The notes: generated by a model not told the origin, from the sequence alone. Counted from the first letter of the stretch, positions 24,969 to 33,772 are shown. The stretch is 64,000 nucleotides of DNA from Streptomyces sp. ITFR-16 (GCF_031844705.1 NZ_CP134609.1:4402001-4466000); one strand, 5' to 3'. Program-made: numbers and translations.

Positions 24969-25673
24969 TCATGGCGTTCCACCGCGTTTGTACCCGACCC
25001 ACAACCGCCCGCCGGCCTGCTCCAGCACCTCGTCCACGGCTGCCACGAGGGACTCAATCCGCCCCTCCAATACTTCACGCAGGCCATCGTGCAGCCGCAT
25101 GCTGAGCCCCGGCGCTGTGGTCTCAAGACGGCGTGCGAGCCACTTGCCGCCTCCGTTCCAGGATCCGCCGAAAGCCAGCGCCAACTCGCCGGTTCGCCTG
25201 ACAAGTTCGGTGCCTATGAACAGCCGTTCGCTCTGGTCGGTGCTCCCCGCGAGGTCGTCGAGGAGGTCGGTGATCGCGTAGCGGCAGCCATCGATCTCTT
25301 CGGTCGACACCTTGGGCGGTCCCGCCGCGGTCAGCTTCCGGGCCTCAGCGGCGATGTAGGCGCCGACTCCGTCGTGGTCGAAGAGCAGGATCCCGTCGGC
25401 GCACATCCAGAGCAGCGGTGATCTGCGCTTTCGTACTTCTCGTTCGACGAATGCGTGCCATGTTGCCTCGGTGTGCACGAACATCTCCACGGGCCACTCA
25501 CCGTGCTGGACGCTTGCCCGGTACGGGGCTGGGGGTCCATGGAGGAGCACCACGATGTCGAGGTCGGACATCGCCGTGCGGCGGTCCGTTACGACGCTGC
25601 CTCCGAGGAAGGCGGCCCGGGCGTCGGGGTGGTGCTCCTTGATAACGGCACGTGCGGCGTCGATCGCATCCAT
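24969..25673 (-). CDS. Stand-alone nucleotidyltransferase
   Basis: A 234-residue protein from ATG 25673. GGSVVTDRRTAMSDLDIVVL near residue 22 is the complete GGS-x9-D-x-D motif of the polymerase-beta superfamily, and the third acidic residue is probably in WPVEMFVH. The remaining helices (SERLFIGTELVRRTGELAL) resemble aminoglycoside nucleotidyltransferases and HEPN-paired minimal enzymes. It transfers a nucleotide to a small molecule or to protein or tRNA. It is convergent with tyrS and probably separate from the operon. A role as a resistance enzyme or a toxin/antitoxin-type transferase is possible. Confidence 0.78.
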   Translation of the reverse strand: MDAIDAARAVIKEHHPDARAAFLGGSVVTDRRTAMSDLDIVVLLHGPPAPYRASVQHGEWPVEMFVHTEATWHAFVEREVRKRRSPLLWMCADGILLFDHDGVGAYIAAEARKLTAAGPPKVSTEEIDGCRYAITDLLDDLAGSTDQSERLFIGTELVRRTGELALAFGGSWNGGGKWLARRLETTAPGLSMRLHDGLREVLEGRIESLVAAVDEVLEQAGGRLWVGYKRGGTP

Positions 25674-26136
25674 GCAGCAACTATTCAGCACTCTGTCTGT
25701 CGTGCGCACCGGGTTTCTATGGGGATACGGCAGAGCTGTCCCCAGGGGGAATGCTGCTCCATCTGGCATGTCTCCAGGCCAGTGGGCCCGTGTCTGCGGG
25801 CGAGAAGTCGGCGAATGGTCTCAGGGTCGTGGCCTTGGCCTCCGTCTGCGCTGATATTGACGCGGGACGGGGTTGACGGCCCCTACGCGGCGCCTCCGGC
25901 GACGTACGAGCGCCGCCCGTGGCCTAGTTCGCCGGGGGCAGACAGGAAAGAGTCACGAAAGACTGGCCAGCGAGTGCAGAGGGATGTCAACGTAGACGAC
26001 CTGCCAGAACCCCAGGTCAGAGCGCTGGTCGGCGCGCCTGTGGCTCCCCTGGCCGCAGCTTCTCCACTCGTCTATCTGCTGGAGGCGCGACGCCGACAGC
26101 GGGGTCGGGCGCCTGCCGCCCGAGGTCGCCGTCGCC
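25674..26136. other. About 460 bases without a supported gene
   Basis: This lies between the divergent nucleotidyltransferase and DUF317 genes and so holds both promoters. A frame from about 25980 reads NVDDLPEPQVRALVGAPVAP in good codon style but has no start codon, so it may be a remnant. No RNA gene or att-like sequence is recognised. Confidence 0.35.
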
Positions 26137-27027
26137 ATGAACCGGCAGGCTCCCGTCCAGGCGCTGCCGCGCCGCGTTGCCGGCGCCCAGTACACCCGAA
26201 CCCGGCTCTTGGAGGCACTCCTGAATCCGCGCTACCCGTTCGATCCCTCTTTCGCGGCTGGCGCTCTTCCCGCGTACTGGGTCAGCCCCCGACACCTGGC
26301 TGGCGATGACGGTCGTCTCTGCGATGTCGTCGCGGACAGCCTCGCAGGTCTGGGCTGGACGAGTCTGACAGCCGTGCGAGGACGGCGAGACTTCGATGAG
26401 CTGGGAGATCACCACGTGGTGCGCAGCACCGTCCTGCACATCAGTCCCGACGCTCTTCGGTGGGCACAGTGGGTGCTGGCGGACGAGCCGTTTCACCTCG
26501 GTGGCCTGCCGGTCGCGTGGCAGGTCTCGGCCCGCTCGGACACCACCAGTTCGCTCGCGGACTGGTCCGCCTACTTCACCCCAGGCGTACCGGGAGAGGC
26601 CATCACCGAGTTCCTCCTGGCGCTCGACCAATGCAGCCAGCCCACCACCTTGTACGACGGTCCCGAACTGGTCCTCGCTACGGCCGCCGGGAACGGTTGG
26701 CTCCGGGACGCCGACCAGCCCCACGCGGCGGCGATGCACCCCACCTTCACCGCCCGCCTCAGCCTCGGCGAGGTGCCGCCCCTCATTCAGGATGCCGACC
26801 CCAGCGCCCTGACCGCCGAGGGGGACGGGCAGGTGGCGATGGGCTGGCAGGCGTGGGCTGAGCCTGCAATGGGGGCTCCGTACCTGTGGGCCGCCTCATT
26901 CAGCGCGAGCGTGCCGCACCGTTTGGTCGCCGCGTTCGCCTTCTCGCTCAGCTCCACGGCACCGGTACTGCGCCGGGTGCTGCCGGAAAGTACGCGGGAC
27001 CAGATCCTGTGTGCTCCCGCCAACTGA
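26137..27027 (+). CDS. DUF317 domain protein
   Basis: A 296-residue protein from ATG 26137. It carries the pattern of actinobacterial DUF317 proteins twice: YWVSPRHLAGDDGRLCDVVA with WTSLTAVRGR, and in the middle SLADWSAYFTPGVPGEAITE, repeated later as WQAWAEPAMGAPYLWAASF. These proteins are common in Streptomyces near conjugative or integrative elements, but their function is not known. It is followed by a strong terminator. It may be cargo at the left side of the integrative element or an independent gene. Confidence 0.72.
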   Translation: MNRQAPVQALPRRVAGAQYTRTRLLEALLNPRYPFDPSFAAGALPAYWVSPRHLAGDDGRLCDVVADSLAGLGWTSLTAVRGRRDFDELGDHHVVRSTVLHISPDALRWAQWVLADEPFHLGGLPVAWQVSARSDTTSSLADWSAYFTPGVPGEAITEFLLALDQCSQPTTLYDGPELVLATAAGNGWLRDADQPHAAAMHPTFTARLSLGEVPPLIQDADPSALTAEGDGQVAMGWQAWAEPAMGAPYLWAASFSASVPHRLVAAFAFSLSSTAPVLRRVLPESTRDQILCAPAN

Positions 27028-27052
27028 GAAGCGCCCCACTCCGCGTAACGAA

Positions 27053-27080
27053 GCCGGGCCTCCCGTCTGGGAGGCCCGGC
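27053..27080 (+). terminator. Intrinsic terminator after the DUF317 gene
   Basis: A perfect 12-base stem GCCGGGCCTCCC (27053-27064) pairs with GGGAGGCCCGGC (27069-27080) around the loop GTCT, followed by TTTGT. It starts 26 bases after the stop. Confidence 0.9.
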
Positions 27081-27285
27081 TTTGTGGTGCTCTAGCAGGT
27101 TTTATGTGTAGCGGACCTGTGGTTGCTGGGGCGGAACCGTGTCAGCACTGGGGGCCATACCCCACTTGTTGGCACCGCTGAGCGACGGTGCCTATCTGAT
27201 CTCTCGTCGCTCCGATCGCTGAGGCTGGCAGACACGCCGGCCAGGCCGATTCCTCGCCCTGGTCGAACAACGACGCGGCCCTTCG

Positions 27286-27666
27286 TCAGAAGGTGTTGGC
27301 GGTGAAGGGGCGCGGGGGTGTGGCTACGAGGCCGAGCAGGCGGTTGAACTCCGTCCGGTCCTCTTCGCTCATGAGCTCGTGGGCGTTGCCGAGGTTCTTC
27401 ACGGTGAGCTGCTGCATGAACGGGGCGAGGAGGCGCTGCAGTGCTTCCGGGGCGTCAGCCCATGCCTGCCGGTGCTTCACGAAGCGCTTGAACTGCGCGT
27501 CGAAATCGAGGAACTCGCTGCGAGTCGCTGTGAGGACATGAGCCTGTTCCTCCTTGCTGAACGGCCGTCCATCGCGATGGCTCCACGTGTTGGTGTCGGC
27601 TCGGTACTTGAAGTCCGCGTCGGCGAGGAGGGCGATGATGTCGGGTCGGGATGAGGTTGCGGTCAT
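27286..27666 (-). CDS. Hypothetical protein of the mobilizable element
   Basis: A 126-residue protein from ATG 27666. The sequence starts MTATSSRPDIIALLADADFK and contains many charged residues and helices (SEFLDFDAQFKRFVKHRQAW). No known domain, signal peptide or membrane segment is seen. Its promoter region contains a 43-base module that is also found ahead of the element's XRE regulator, so the two genes are probably co-regulated. It follows the relaxase gene in the same direction. It is probably an element-specific regulator or accessory protein; I cannot go further. Confidence 0.6.
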   Translation of the reverse strand: MTATSSRPDIIALLADADFKYRADTNTWSHRDGRPFSKEEQAHVLTATRSEFLDFDAQFKRFVKHRQAWADAPEALQRLLAPFMQQLTVKNLGNAHELMSEEDRTEFNRLLGLVATPPRPFTANTF

Positions 27667-27719
27667 ACGGGTGTGACGCTCCTTGTGGGATTGGATGGGG
27701 AGCATCAATCGTCTGGAGA

Positions 27720-27762
27720 ATCGCCGGTTGGGCTAACCGGCGATCGTCGGCTATGTTGCGCC
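27720..27762 (-). promoter_or_regulatory. Operator-like module, copy 1
   Basis: Read on the minus strand the module is GGCGCAACATAG, six bases, then a perfect inverted repeat ATCGCCGGTT-N5-AACCGGCGAT. It lies 54-96 bases upstream of the 27666 start. The same arrangement occurs upstream of the XRE gene. It is probably bound by the element's repressor. Confidence 0.6.
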
Positions 27763-27774
27763 CGATTCCCCGGG

Positions 27775-29526
27775 TCAGTGCCTGCGGCTGGAGTGGTTCG
27801 ACGCCTGAGCCGCGGACGGTGTGGCGGAGGCCGGTGTCGGGATGTGCCGGCCGTCTCGGGCGCCTGCGGTCTGGAGGCTTTCGGGTGCCGCTGCGGGCAG
27901 GTGGGCGCTGCGGCGTAGGCGCCAGACGAGGACATCGCTGATGGAGTCGGCGCTGCGGAGCTCGCGTCGCCGGGCGGCGTCGGCGAGCAGTGCGCCGGGG
28001 TCGTGGCCCGCTTGGCGGGCGTCGGTGAGGGTGGCAGCCAGGGCGGGCCAGCCGGGCTCGGCCTGGATCCGTTCGGCGAGCTCTGGCAGTGCCTGGTGCA
28101 GGAGATCGGCTTGCCGCTCTCGAATACGCGGTGCCATCCGCTGGCCTCGCTGGCGGAGGGCGGCGATGGGGTGGGCCGCAGCAGCCTGGTAGGCGGTGCG
28201 TAGGTGTTCGGCGGCTTGCTGGGCTGCGGCTGCCTGCTGGCTGTGGTGCCTTTTGGCGTGCCAGTTCGCTGCGGCGATGGCGAGGAAGATGGCCATGTCG
28301 ATGACCATCGCCGTGGTGGCTCCGTCTTCGCCGCGGCCGAGTGCGGGGCCACTGTGGACGAGATCGTGTGCGGCCTGCCGCAGAGCGTGGTCATGCCCGC
28401 GTACGGCGCGGACATGGGAGCGGCCGGCCCGCTCGAATGCGTTGGCCGCCTCCCGCAGTTCCGCACGGGTGTGCGCGGCAGAGGTCTTGGCGAGCGCGTC
28501 CAGGACCTCACCCGCTGCGGCGATCTGTGCTGCCGTCATGCCGTCGTCGCCGTGGTCGATGATCAGTAGGGCCTGCCAGCTGGCGGCCGACGCCCGGCGC
28601 CGAGCGAACGCGGGATGGGTCACCTGCGGCAGGGTGGGCTGCACCGGCTCGGAGCCGCTGGAACCGGCCTCGGAGACCGCCTCTGCTTGGAGGGACCAGC
28701 GTTCGCGGATGCGGGGCAGGGACAGGTCGGGTGCGAGGGTGGAGCCGGCGTAGAAGACCGGATCGTCGTCCTTGTTGCGGTCACCGGGCAGCGCGACCTT
28801 GTAGCCGAGCAGGTCGCCCGAGGGTGCGGTCCGCTTGCGGATCAGAAGGCCGTCGGCGGCCAGACGGTCGAAGAACTCATCTGTGGATGCGGCGCCGGCC
28901 GATGCGCCGCGCACGGTTTCGCGCAGTTCCTCCCGCACCGTGCGTTCTCGCCCTTGGCGTTCGGCTTTGTGGCGCTCGGCGCTGGTGGGGCGTTTGGCCG
29001 CGGTGCCGTCGCCGGGGGTCACGCGGTGCAGGTCGTAGTCGGCTTCGATGCGGCGGGCTTCGGCCTGGGCGCGTTGGCCGGAGCGGTGGTGGTCGGGACG
29101 GCGGCCGTTCTCGCGTACGAGGGTGGCGATGACGTGGATGTGGTCGTCGGCGTGGCGGACGGCGGCCCACCGGCACCCGGCGTCGTCTGGGCCGCCGGAG
29201 TCTATGCCGGTGGCGGCCACGATGCGGCGGGCGATGGCGCCCCACTCCTCGTCCCTCAGGATGCGGTCGGTGCGTGCTGCGCGGACGGAGCAGTGCCACA
29301 CGTGCTGGTCGGGCCGCTGGTCTGCGTCGAGGAGGTGCAGCGGCTGGTCGAGAAGCCGCTGGAGGTCTTCCTTCGTCGCGGAGGGGTCGCGGCCGGGGTC
29401 AGGCGCCATGTCGTCGAAGGAAGCGACCAGGTGCGGGTCGACGTGCTCTTCGCGGGTGCCCTTGCCGTAGAGGTAGTTGAGCAGGCCGCGGGTGCTGCTG
29501 CCTTGCTTGTGGATGCGGGGGATCAA
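27775..29526 (-). CDS. Relaxase/mobilization protein (MobA-like)
   Basis: A 583-residue protein starting at TTG 29526 and overlapping the accessory gene stop as TTGA. GLLNYLYGKG near the N-terminus holds the candidate nicking tyrosine, and RHADDHIHVIATL is the HxDxxHxH-type metal motif III of relaxases. The rest is basic and helical with Ala/Arg-rich stretches, fitting a mobilization protein of MobA type. It should nick oriT and lead the strand into a recipient. With its accessory gene it forms the transfer core; no coupling ATPase or mating-pair gene is present here, so transfer would rely on a helper. Confidence 0.87.
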   Translation of the reverse strand: MIPRIHKQGSSTRGLLNYLYGKGTREEHVDPHLVASFDDMAPDPGRDPSATKEDLQRLLDQPLHLLDADQRPDQHVWHCSVRAARTDRILRDEEWGAIARRIVAATGIDSGGPDDAGCRWAAVRHADDHIHVIATLVRENGRRPDHHRSGQRAQAEARRIEADYDLHRVTPGDGTAAKRPTSAERHKAERQGRERTVREELRETVRGASAGAASTDEFFDRLAADGLLIRKRTAPSGDLLGYKVALPGDRNKDDDPVFYAGSTLAPDLSLPRIRERWSLQAEAVSEAGSSGSEPVQPTLPQVTHPAFARRRASAASWQALLIIDHGDDGMTAAQIAAAGEVLDALAKTSAAHTRAELREAANAFERAGRSHVRAVRGHDHALRQAAHDLVHSGPALGRGEDGATTAMVIDMAIFLAIAAANWHAKRHHSQQAAAAQQAAEHLRTAYQAAAAHPIAALRQRGQRMAPRIRERQADLLHQALPELAERIQAEPGWPALAATLTDARQAGHDPGALLADAARRRELRSADSISDVLVWRLRRSAHLPAAAPESLQTAGARDGRHIPTPASATPSAAQASNHSSRRH

Positions 29527-30149
29527 GCGGCCTCGTCTAGCTGTCGGTTGTTGATCCGCTCAACGGCCGCCCTGGTGGCGGTGGCCGCGCGGCGGACGTA
29601 GGTGAGGGTTTCCTCGATGCGGGCGCTGTCGATGTCGCCGCCCGAGTTGAGTGTCTTGGTCATCTGGTTGAGGTTGCTGCCGGCCCAGCCGAGCTTGCGG
29701 CTGGTGGCGAAGAGCTCGGTGAGCACGTCGTGGTCGGCGGCGATGGTTGCGGCGGTGCGGGTCTGGTCGCGGGCGGCGGCCAGGGCGGAGTGGGCGAGGA
29801 ATCCGGCGATACTCATGCCGACGGCATCGGCGCCGGCCTGGATGAGAGCGCGTTCGCGTTCGTTGAGTCGGACGCTGTGGGCGGGGCGCTGCTTCTTGTC
29901 GCGCGGGCGGGATTTGCCCTTGGTCAGGCGCGTGTGGCCGGCCGTACGTGGCTGCGAACCGCCCTCGGTCGCAGCCTTCCCGTCCGGCGCCCCCTGGCGC
30001 TGGTCGGGCCCCGCCACCCCTGGGGCGGGGTCGGGTTCGGACGCTCCCCCTGCGGGGGAGTGTCCGAACCTCCAACTTGCTCCGCTTTGGGCTGGCGTGG
30101 CTTGGGGCGCGTTCTGATGCTCTGGGCTGTGGGTGCACGAATCCTGCAT
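29523..30149 (-). CDS. MobC-like relaxosome accessory protein
   Basis: A 208-residue protein from ATG 30149, with AGGAG nine bases upstream. The N-terminal 90 residues are low-complexity and Pro/Gly-rich. The C-terminal half (VRLNERERALIQAGADAVGM, SIAGFLAHSALAAA, GSNLNQMTKTLNSGG) matches the MobC family of ribbon-helix-helix-like proteins that open oriT for the relaxase. It is coupled to the relaxase gene by overlap. The low-complexity part coincides with a large inverted repeat in the DNA, which may be the oriT itself. Confidence 0.85.
   Translation of the reverse strand: MQDSCTHSPEHQNAPQATPAQSGASWRFGHSPAGGASEPDPAPGVAGPDQRQGAPDGKAATEGGSQPRTAGHTRLTKGKSRPRDKKQRPAHSVRLNERERALIQAGADAVGMSIAGFLAHSALAAARDQTRTAATIAADHDVLTELFATSRKLGWAGSNLNQMTKTLNSGGDIDSARIEETLTYVRRAATATRAAVERINNRQLDEAA
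30034..30070. repeat. 17-pair inverted repeat, possible oriT core
   Basis: Positions 30034-30050 pair with 30054-30070 around a three-base loop, with one G:T position. The outer arm is GGTTCGGAC and the inner arm CTCCCCC. It lies inside the mobC coding region, next to a second short CCCCGCC/GGGCGGGG repeat at about 30010-30030. Relaxase targets commonly sit beside such repeats at mob genes. Confidence 0.45.
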
Positions 30150-30357
30150 GGAGAGCAGCTCCTGGTTGAGGGGAGAGGGCAGCGGACAAGGTCGACGTAC
30201 GGGCAGCGTCCCCAACGCCCGCTGGTTCGAGCGGTGAGTCGCGAGGGAGGGCCGTGCGTGCCTGGTCAAGCGGTGCCAATGGGGCGGGGCCGTGGGACCA
30301 GACGGGGTGCTGGTCCCACGGCCTCCGTTCGGCGTTCAGGGCTGACCGGATATCCGG

Positions 30358-31650
30358 TCAGCCCGTGGGGACGGCGGTCTCGCAACCCTGCTCTGCGGCC
30401 AGGAGGGCCTTGAGTTCGGTGAGCCTGTCCTCGGAGATGGGGAGTTCGGCCTCACGGATGGCGTTCCGTAGCACGGCGCGGGTGGCTGTTCCGTGCATGG
30501 CGATGGCCGCGCGGCCGATCGCCAGGAGTTCGTCCATCTCGGCACCGGGAGGACGTCCGTAGCGTTGCGCCGCAGGGACGCCGTCCTCGTGGGACGGCTC
30601 GGTGGTCTCGCGGGTGGGGACCGAATCGTGCAGGGGAAGTTGGTTCTGCACGGATCGAGGAGGCAGGGACTCAAGACGAAGGTTGGAGTCGGCGTGCTCC
30701 CCGGCTTCCTCGCTCGTCAAGTCGAAACCTGCACCCGATCGGCTGCGCGGCGGAGTCGTCTCGACATGGCGCATGGCGCCTTCGTTCGGAGGGAAGGCGT
30801 TCCAAGGCGATGGCAGTTCGATCGTGGCCAGAGCTGTCGCGTGACGGCGGACGGCAAGCTGGTGCAGCAGCACTTCGCGCTGGCGCTGGTCGATTCCCAC
30901 AGACGCTTGGGCGACGGCGCGGGAAAGCCGTCGCGCGGTTCGCCGGCCTCGCCAGCCGGCGCGCTGCTTCGGGGTTCGCTCCGCAAGGTGCGCGGCCAGG
31001 GCGACGGCCCTGCGGGTGGCACGGTCGCGGCTGATCTGCGCTGCGTCACGATCGTGTTCGGCGACCCCCAGGCGCGAGAGGCCGCGTTCGCGTACTTCGC
31101 GACCTATCCGGGCGAGGAGGCTGTGGGAGGCAGCCTCGGGCGTGCGGATGCGTAGTTCGATGCCCATGGCCTGATGCCACAGCAGTGCGGCCATGACCGG
31201 TCCCACGAAGGCCCGCACCGTGCCGCCGACCACACCCGACTCGGCGTACGCGGGGATCACCTGTACAGCGGTGATCACCCAGGTCAGGCCGCCGGGCAGG
31301 CCGGGTGCTTGCTTGGGGCCGTGCAGGTTCTGCCGCGCCAGCAGGGCCGTGGCGAAGAGAGCGAGTTCCGCGGCGGCGAACATCGCGGTGCGCTCGGTCG
31401 TGCCGCTCATGTCGAGGTAGTCGGCGGCGAACCTCCAGCTGGTGTCGGCGCTGTAGGCGGTACATCCGACCGCGGCCAGTGCGGCGACCCTGACCGCGGG
31501 CGTTCCAGGCTGTCGCTTGGCGTGGTTTCGGGGAGCGCGTCGGTAGATCAGACAGCTGACCAGCAGCACCGTGCAGGTGGCCAGGAGAGCGGCGAGCGCG
31601 ATAGGTATCGCGTTCCAGTGCCCGAGTGCGGGCATGGCAAGTTCCGTCAT
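30358..31650 (-). CDS. DUF2637 membrane protein
   Basis: A 430-residue protein from ATG 31650. Four or five hydrophobic segments occupy about residues 10-170 (for example IALAALLATCTVLLVSCLIY, AAELALFATALLA, VGPVMAALLW). They are followed by a long cytoplasmic Arg/Glu-rich part that ends with a predicted DNA-binding-like domain (MDELLAIGRAAIAMHGTATR). DUF2637 proteins occur on Streptomyces conjugative plasmids and integrative elements, often beside rep and tra genes, and may help spread or partitioning at the membrane. It follows the DnaC-like gene. Confidence 0.78.
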   Translation of the reverse strand: MTELAMPALGHWNAIPIALAALLATCTVLLVSCLIYRRAPRNHAKRQPGTPAVRVAALAAVGCTAYSADTSWRFAADYLDMSGTTERTAMFAAAELALFATALLARQNLHGPKQAPGLPGGLTWVITAVQVIPAYAESGVVGGTVRAFVGPVMAALLWHQAMGIELRIRTPEAASHSLLARIGREVRERGLSRLGVAEHDRDAAQISRDRATRRAVALAAHLAERTPKQRAGWRGRRTARRLSRAVAQASVGIDQRQREVLLHQLAVRRHATALATIELPSPWNAFPPNEGAMRHVETTPPRSRSGAGFDLTSEEAGEHADSNLRLESLPPRSVQNQLPLHDSVPTRETTEPSHEDGVPAAQRYGRPPGAEMDELLAIGRAAIAMHGTATRAVLRNAIREAELPISEDRLTELKALLAAEQGCETAVPTG

Positions 31651-31748
31651 GCAGGGGTCTCCAAAGGGCCCGCCGCGCCGTGTGGGCAGGCGTGGGCGCG
31701 GACGAGCGGTGTGGTGAAGGTGAGCTGGTGCGGGGCGGCGCCGTGCGG

Positions 31749-32447
31749 TCAGGCGGAGAGCTGGCGTCTGCGGTCGGCGCCGGTGAGGACGACGGTGCTG
31801 GTCATCTCGGCGAGACGGGAGGCGACGCGGTCGCCGACGGCGTCGCGGAGCGCGGCGGTCGGTAGATTGGTCGTGAGGAGGGTGGGGAGCAGGTCGGTGT
31901 AGCGGCGGTTGATCAGCCGGTACGTGATCTCCTCGGTCCACTCCGACTGCTTGGCTGCGCCGAGGTCGTCCAGGATCAGCAGCGGGCAGGTGCTGAGGGC
32001 GGCGAGGTCGCGCTCGGCGTCGTGGCCGGGGCGTGGGCGCAAGCGGGCGTACAGGTCGGCTGTGGTGGCTGCCTCCCACCGCAGCCGTACCCCGGCGGTC
32101 AGCAGCGAGCGCACCGCGCCGTACGCCTGGTGCGTCTTGCCGGTGCCGGTGGGCCCGGCGATCAGAAGGGACGGTCCCAGTGCGATACCCCGGGTGCCGC
32201 TCGGTCCGGGCCGTGCGGCGAGCGCCACCTCGTCGACCCAGGCGGCAACCTGCTGGTGGCCGGCGAGCGCGTGGCGGTAACGGGGCGGGATGCGGGCCGC
32301 AGCCAGTTCCAGCGCGGTCACCCGTTCCGAAGGGGCCTCGGCAGGTGACGTAGTGGGATCGATGCCCCGTTCGGCGAGGATGGTGCCGAGGCGGGCGGCG
32401 AGGGTGTTCATGCGCTGCGGCTCGCGACTGGTGGTGGCTGTGGTCAC
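31749..32447 (-). CDS. DnaC/IstB-like ATP-binding helicase loader
   Basis: A 232-residue AAA+ protein from GTG 32447, whose GTGA overlaps the rep stop. IAGPTGTGKTHQAYGAVRSL is Walker A, and LLILDDLGAAKQSEWTEEI contains Walker B and the sensor helix typical of DnaC/DnaI loaders. TTNLPTAALRDAVGDRVASR includes the arginine-finger segment. It would load the host replicative helicase at an origin opened by the preceding initiator, so the element probably replicates autonomously after excision. Confidence 0.85.
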   Translation of the reverse strand: MTTATTSREPQRMNTLAARLGTILAERGIDPTTSPAEAPSERVTALELAAARIPPRYRHALAGHQQVAAWVDEVALAARPGPSGTRGIALGPSLLIAGPTGTGKTHQAYGAVRSLLTAGVRLRWEAATTADLYARLRPRPGHDAERDLAALSTCPLLILDDLGAAKQSEWTEEITYRLINRRYTDLLPTLLTTNLPTAALRDAVGDRVASRLAEMTSTVVLTGADRRRQLSA

Positions 32448-33361
32448 AGCTGACCCCCGTAGGCCGCCTCGACGTCAGCGGGCGCCGGGTTGGTCCATGC
32501 TCGGTGCGGGGCGGCAGCTGCCCGTGGAGCGTTCATGGCCTCGTCGACCAGGCTCGGCAGCAGCCCAGCGGACAGCCCCTTGGTACGCATGCGGTCCATC
32601 CCGGCCCTGATGTGGTCGGGGGACAACCCCTCGCCGAGCAGTTTGCTGACCACCTTGCCGAGGCGGCCGAGGACGTCGCTGGGCGGGCGGTGTTGGCATG
32701 CGGCGACGTGCTCGGCGACCAGGTCCTTGGCCGAGACCGAACCCGAGACGGCAGGGGGCGTGGGGGCGCTTGCGCTCCCCACCGGAGGTGATCCTAGATC
32801 CAGGATCCTAGGTCCTAGATCCGGACCCTGAGTCCTCACCGCAGTCTCCCAGCGTTGTGGTGAGGGCTCACTGAAATTGCTCTGACCTGCGGTTTTCCGG
32901 TTCACGGAGGGCTCGCTGTATCCGCGTGACGCATCAGGGCGTCCACCGTGAGGGCTCACGGCCTGTTCATGGAGGGCTCCGTGAACAGGCGAGGCCGCCT
33001 CGTCCGACCGGCTGCCCTGGTGGCGCGGGCAGGCCGGGCAGCGGCTGCCGCTGGGCCGGTTGATCTTCTGGTGACGGGCCCAGGTGACGATGTGCAGGTA
33101 CCGCTTGCCGTCGTCGCCTTCGTACCGGCAGATCAGTCCCGCACTGTCGAGCTGCGTGAGGTCGTCCTCGACCTCCAGCGGGCCGTGCTCGGGGCGCAGG
33201 GACCACAGGGCGCCGGCGATGACGGCGGCCTGGTCGCGGAAGCGACCGTGGTCGTCCGCCTGCGTAAGCAGGCCGAAGAAGGTCCGCTCGGCATGGACGC
33301 TCACCGCGGCGAGCGACTCGGAGATGAAGGCTTCCGGCTTGATGGTGCGTATCCGCGCCAT
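32444..33361 (-). CDS. Replication initiator-like protein (winged helix)
   Basis: A 305-residue protein from ATG 33361. The N-terminal ARIRTIKPEAFISESLAAVS and FGLLTQADDHGRFRD segments are typical of phage and plasmid replication initiators with a winged helix, followed by LHIVTWARHQKINRPSGSRC. A low-complexity middle leads to a DnaD-like helical tail (VVSKLLGEGLSPDHIRAGMD). It overlaps the DnaC-like gene, the usual initiator/loader pair. Two copies of TCCTAGATCC within its coding region may be iterons. Confidence 0.78.
   Translation of the reverse strand: MARIRTIKPEAFISESLAAVSVHAERTFFGLLTQADDHGRFRDQAAVIAGALWSLRPEHGPLEVEDDLTQLDSAGLICRYEGDDGKRYLHIVTWARHQKINRPSGSRCPACPRHQGSRSDEAASPVHGALHEQAVSPHGGRPDASRGYSEPSVNRKTAGQSNFSEPSPQRWETAVRTQGPDLGPRILDLGSPPVGSASAPTPPAVSGSVSAKDLVAEHVAACQHRPPSDVLGRLGKVVSKLLGEGLSPDHIRAGMDRMRTKGLSAGLLPSLVDEAMNAPRAAAAPHRAWTNPAPADVEAAYGGQL
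32792..32822. repeat. Iteron-like direct repeat inside the rep gene
   Basis: TCCTAGATCC occurs at 32792-32801 and 32813-32822, exactly 21 bases (two helical turns) apart, with AGGATCCTAGG between. The segment is locally richer in A/T than its surroundings and codes for a poorly structured linker, a common site for plasmid origins. Confidence 0.4.
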
Positions 33362-33531
33362 GTCTATCGCCCCGCCTTCGTGGGCCGAGCGGGCGAGTTC
33401 GGCGACGGGGATGCGACTACGGCCACGAAGGCAGTAGCTTGTTGGGGCATGCACAGTTCCTCACCCGGTGGCGTTATGACCGCCACCGTCTTGATCGTTC
33501 AGGTACGGGCGATATCGGTAGGGACTTCTTG

Positions 33532-33562
33532 GCCCCCGGCGTTGGCCCGCCGGGGGCTTTTT
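33532..33562 (+). terminator. Intrinsic terminator in the element's control region
   Basis: A perfect ten-base stem GCCCCCGGCG (33532-33541) pairs with CGCCGGGGGC (33548-33557) and is followed by five T, pointing rightward. No clear rightward gene ends here, so it may terminate a short untranslated or antisense RNA opposite the rep leader. Confidence 0.75.
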
Positions 33563-33595
33563 CATGTGCTCGGAACCGCAGGGGTTTCCGGGCGC

Positions 33596-33772
33596 ATGGC
33601 CAAGACAGCCACATCTTCCCCGCACAAGTCCAGCATTCCGCCGGGAAAGCAAACAGCTGTCGGCGAACGTGTCGTGCGCGGCTTCCTTAAAACGGTAGAC
33701 CCGAATCGCCGGTTGACCAAGAAGTTGCATAAATCGGGCAGTTGGCCGGTGAACCGTGGTTGGCGCTGGTGA
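33596..33772 (+). CDS. Possible small basic protein
   Basis: A 58-residue frame from ATG 33596, reading MAKTATSSPHKSS and ending in a Trp-rich tail (GSWPVNRGWRW). Many Lys and Arg residues (RRLTKKLHK) suggest nucleic-acid binding. The ribosome site is weak and third-base GC is only moderate, and it contains one ATCGCCGGTT motif, so it may be non-coding regulatory DNA instead. Confidence 0.28.
   Translation: MAKTATSSPHKSSIPPGKQTAVGERVVRGFLKTVDPNRRLTKKLHKSGSWPVNRGWRW

Noticed and set aside
25455..26309. Long rightward frame across the nucleotidyltransferase 5' end and the DUF317 gene
   Set aside because: Overlaps two better-supported genes on most of its length and has no homology-like motif.
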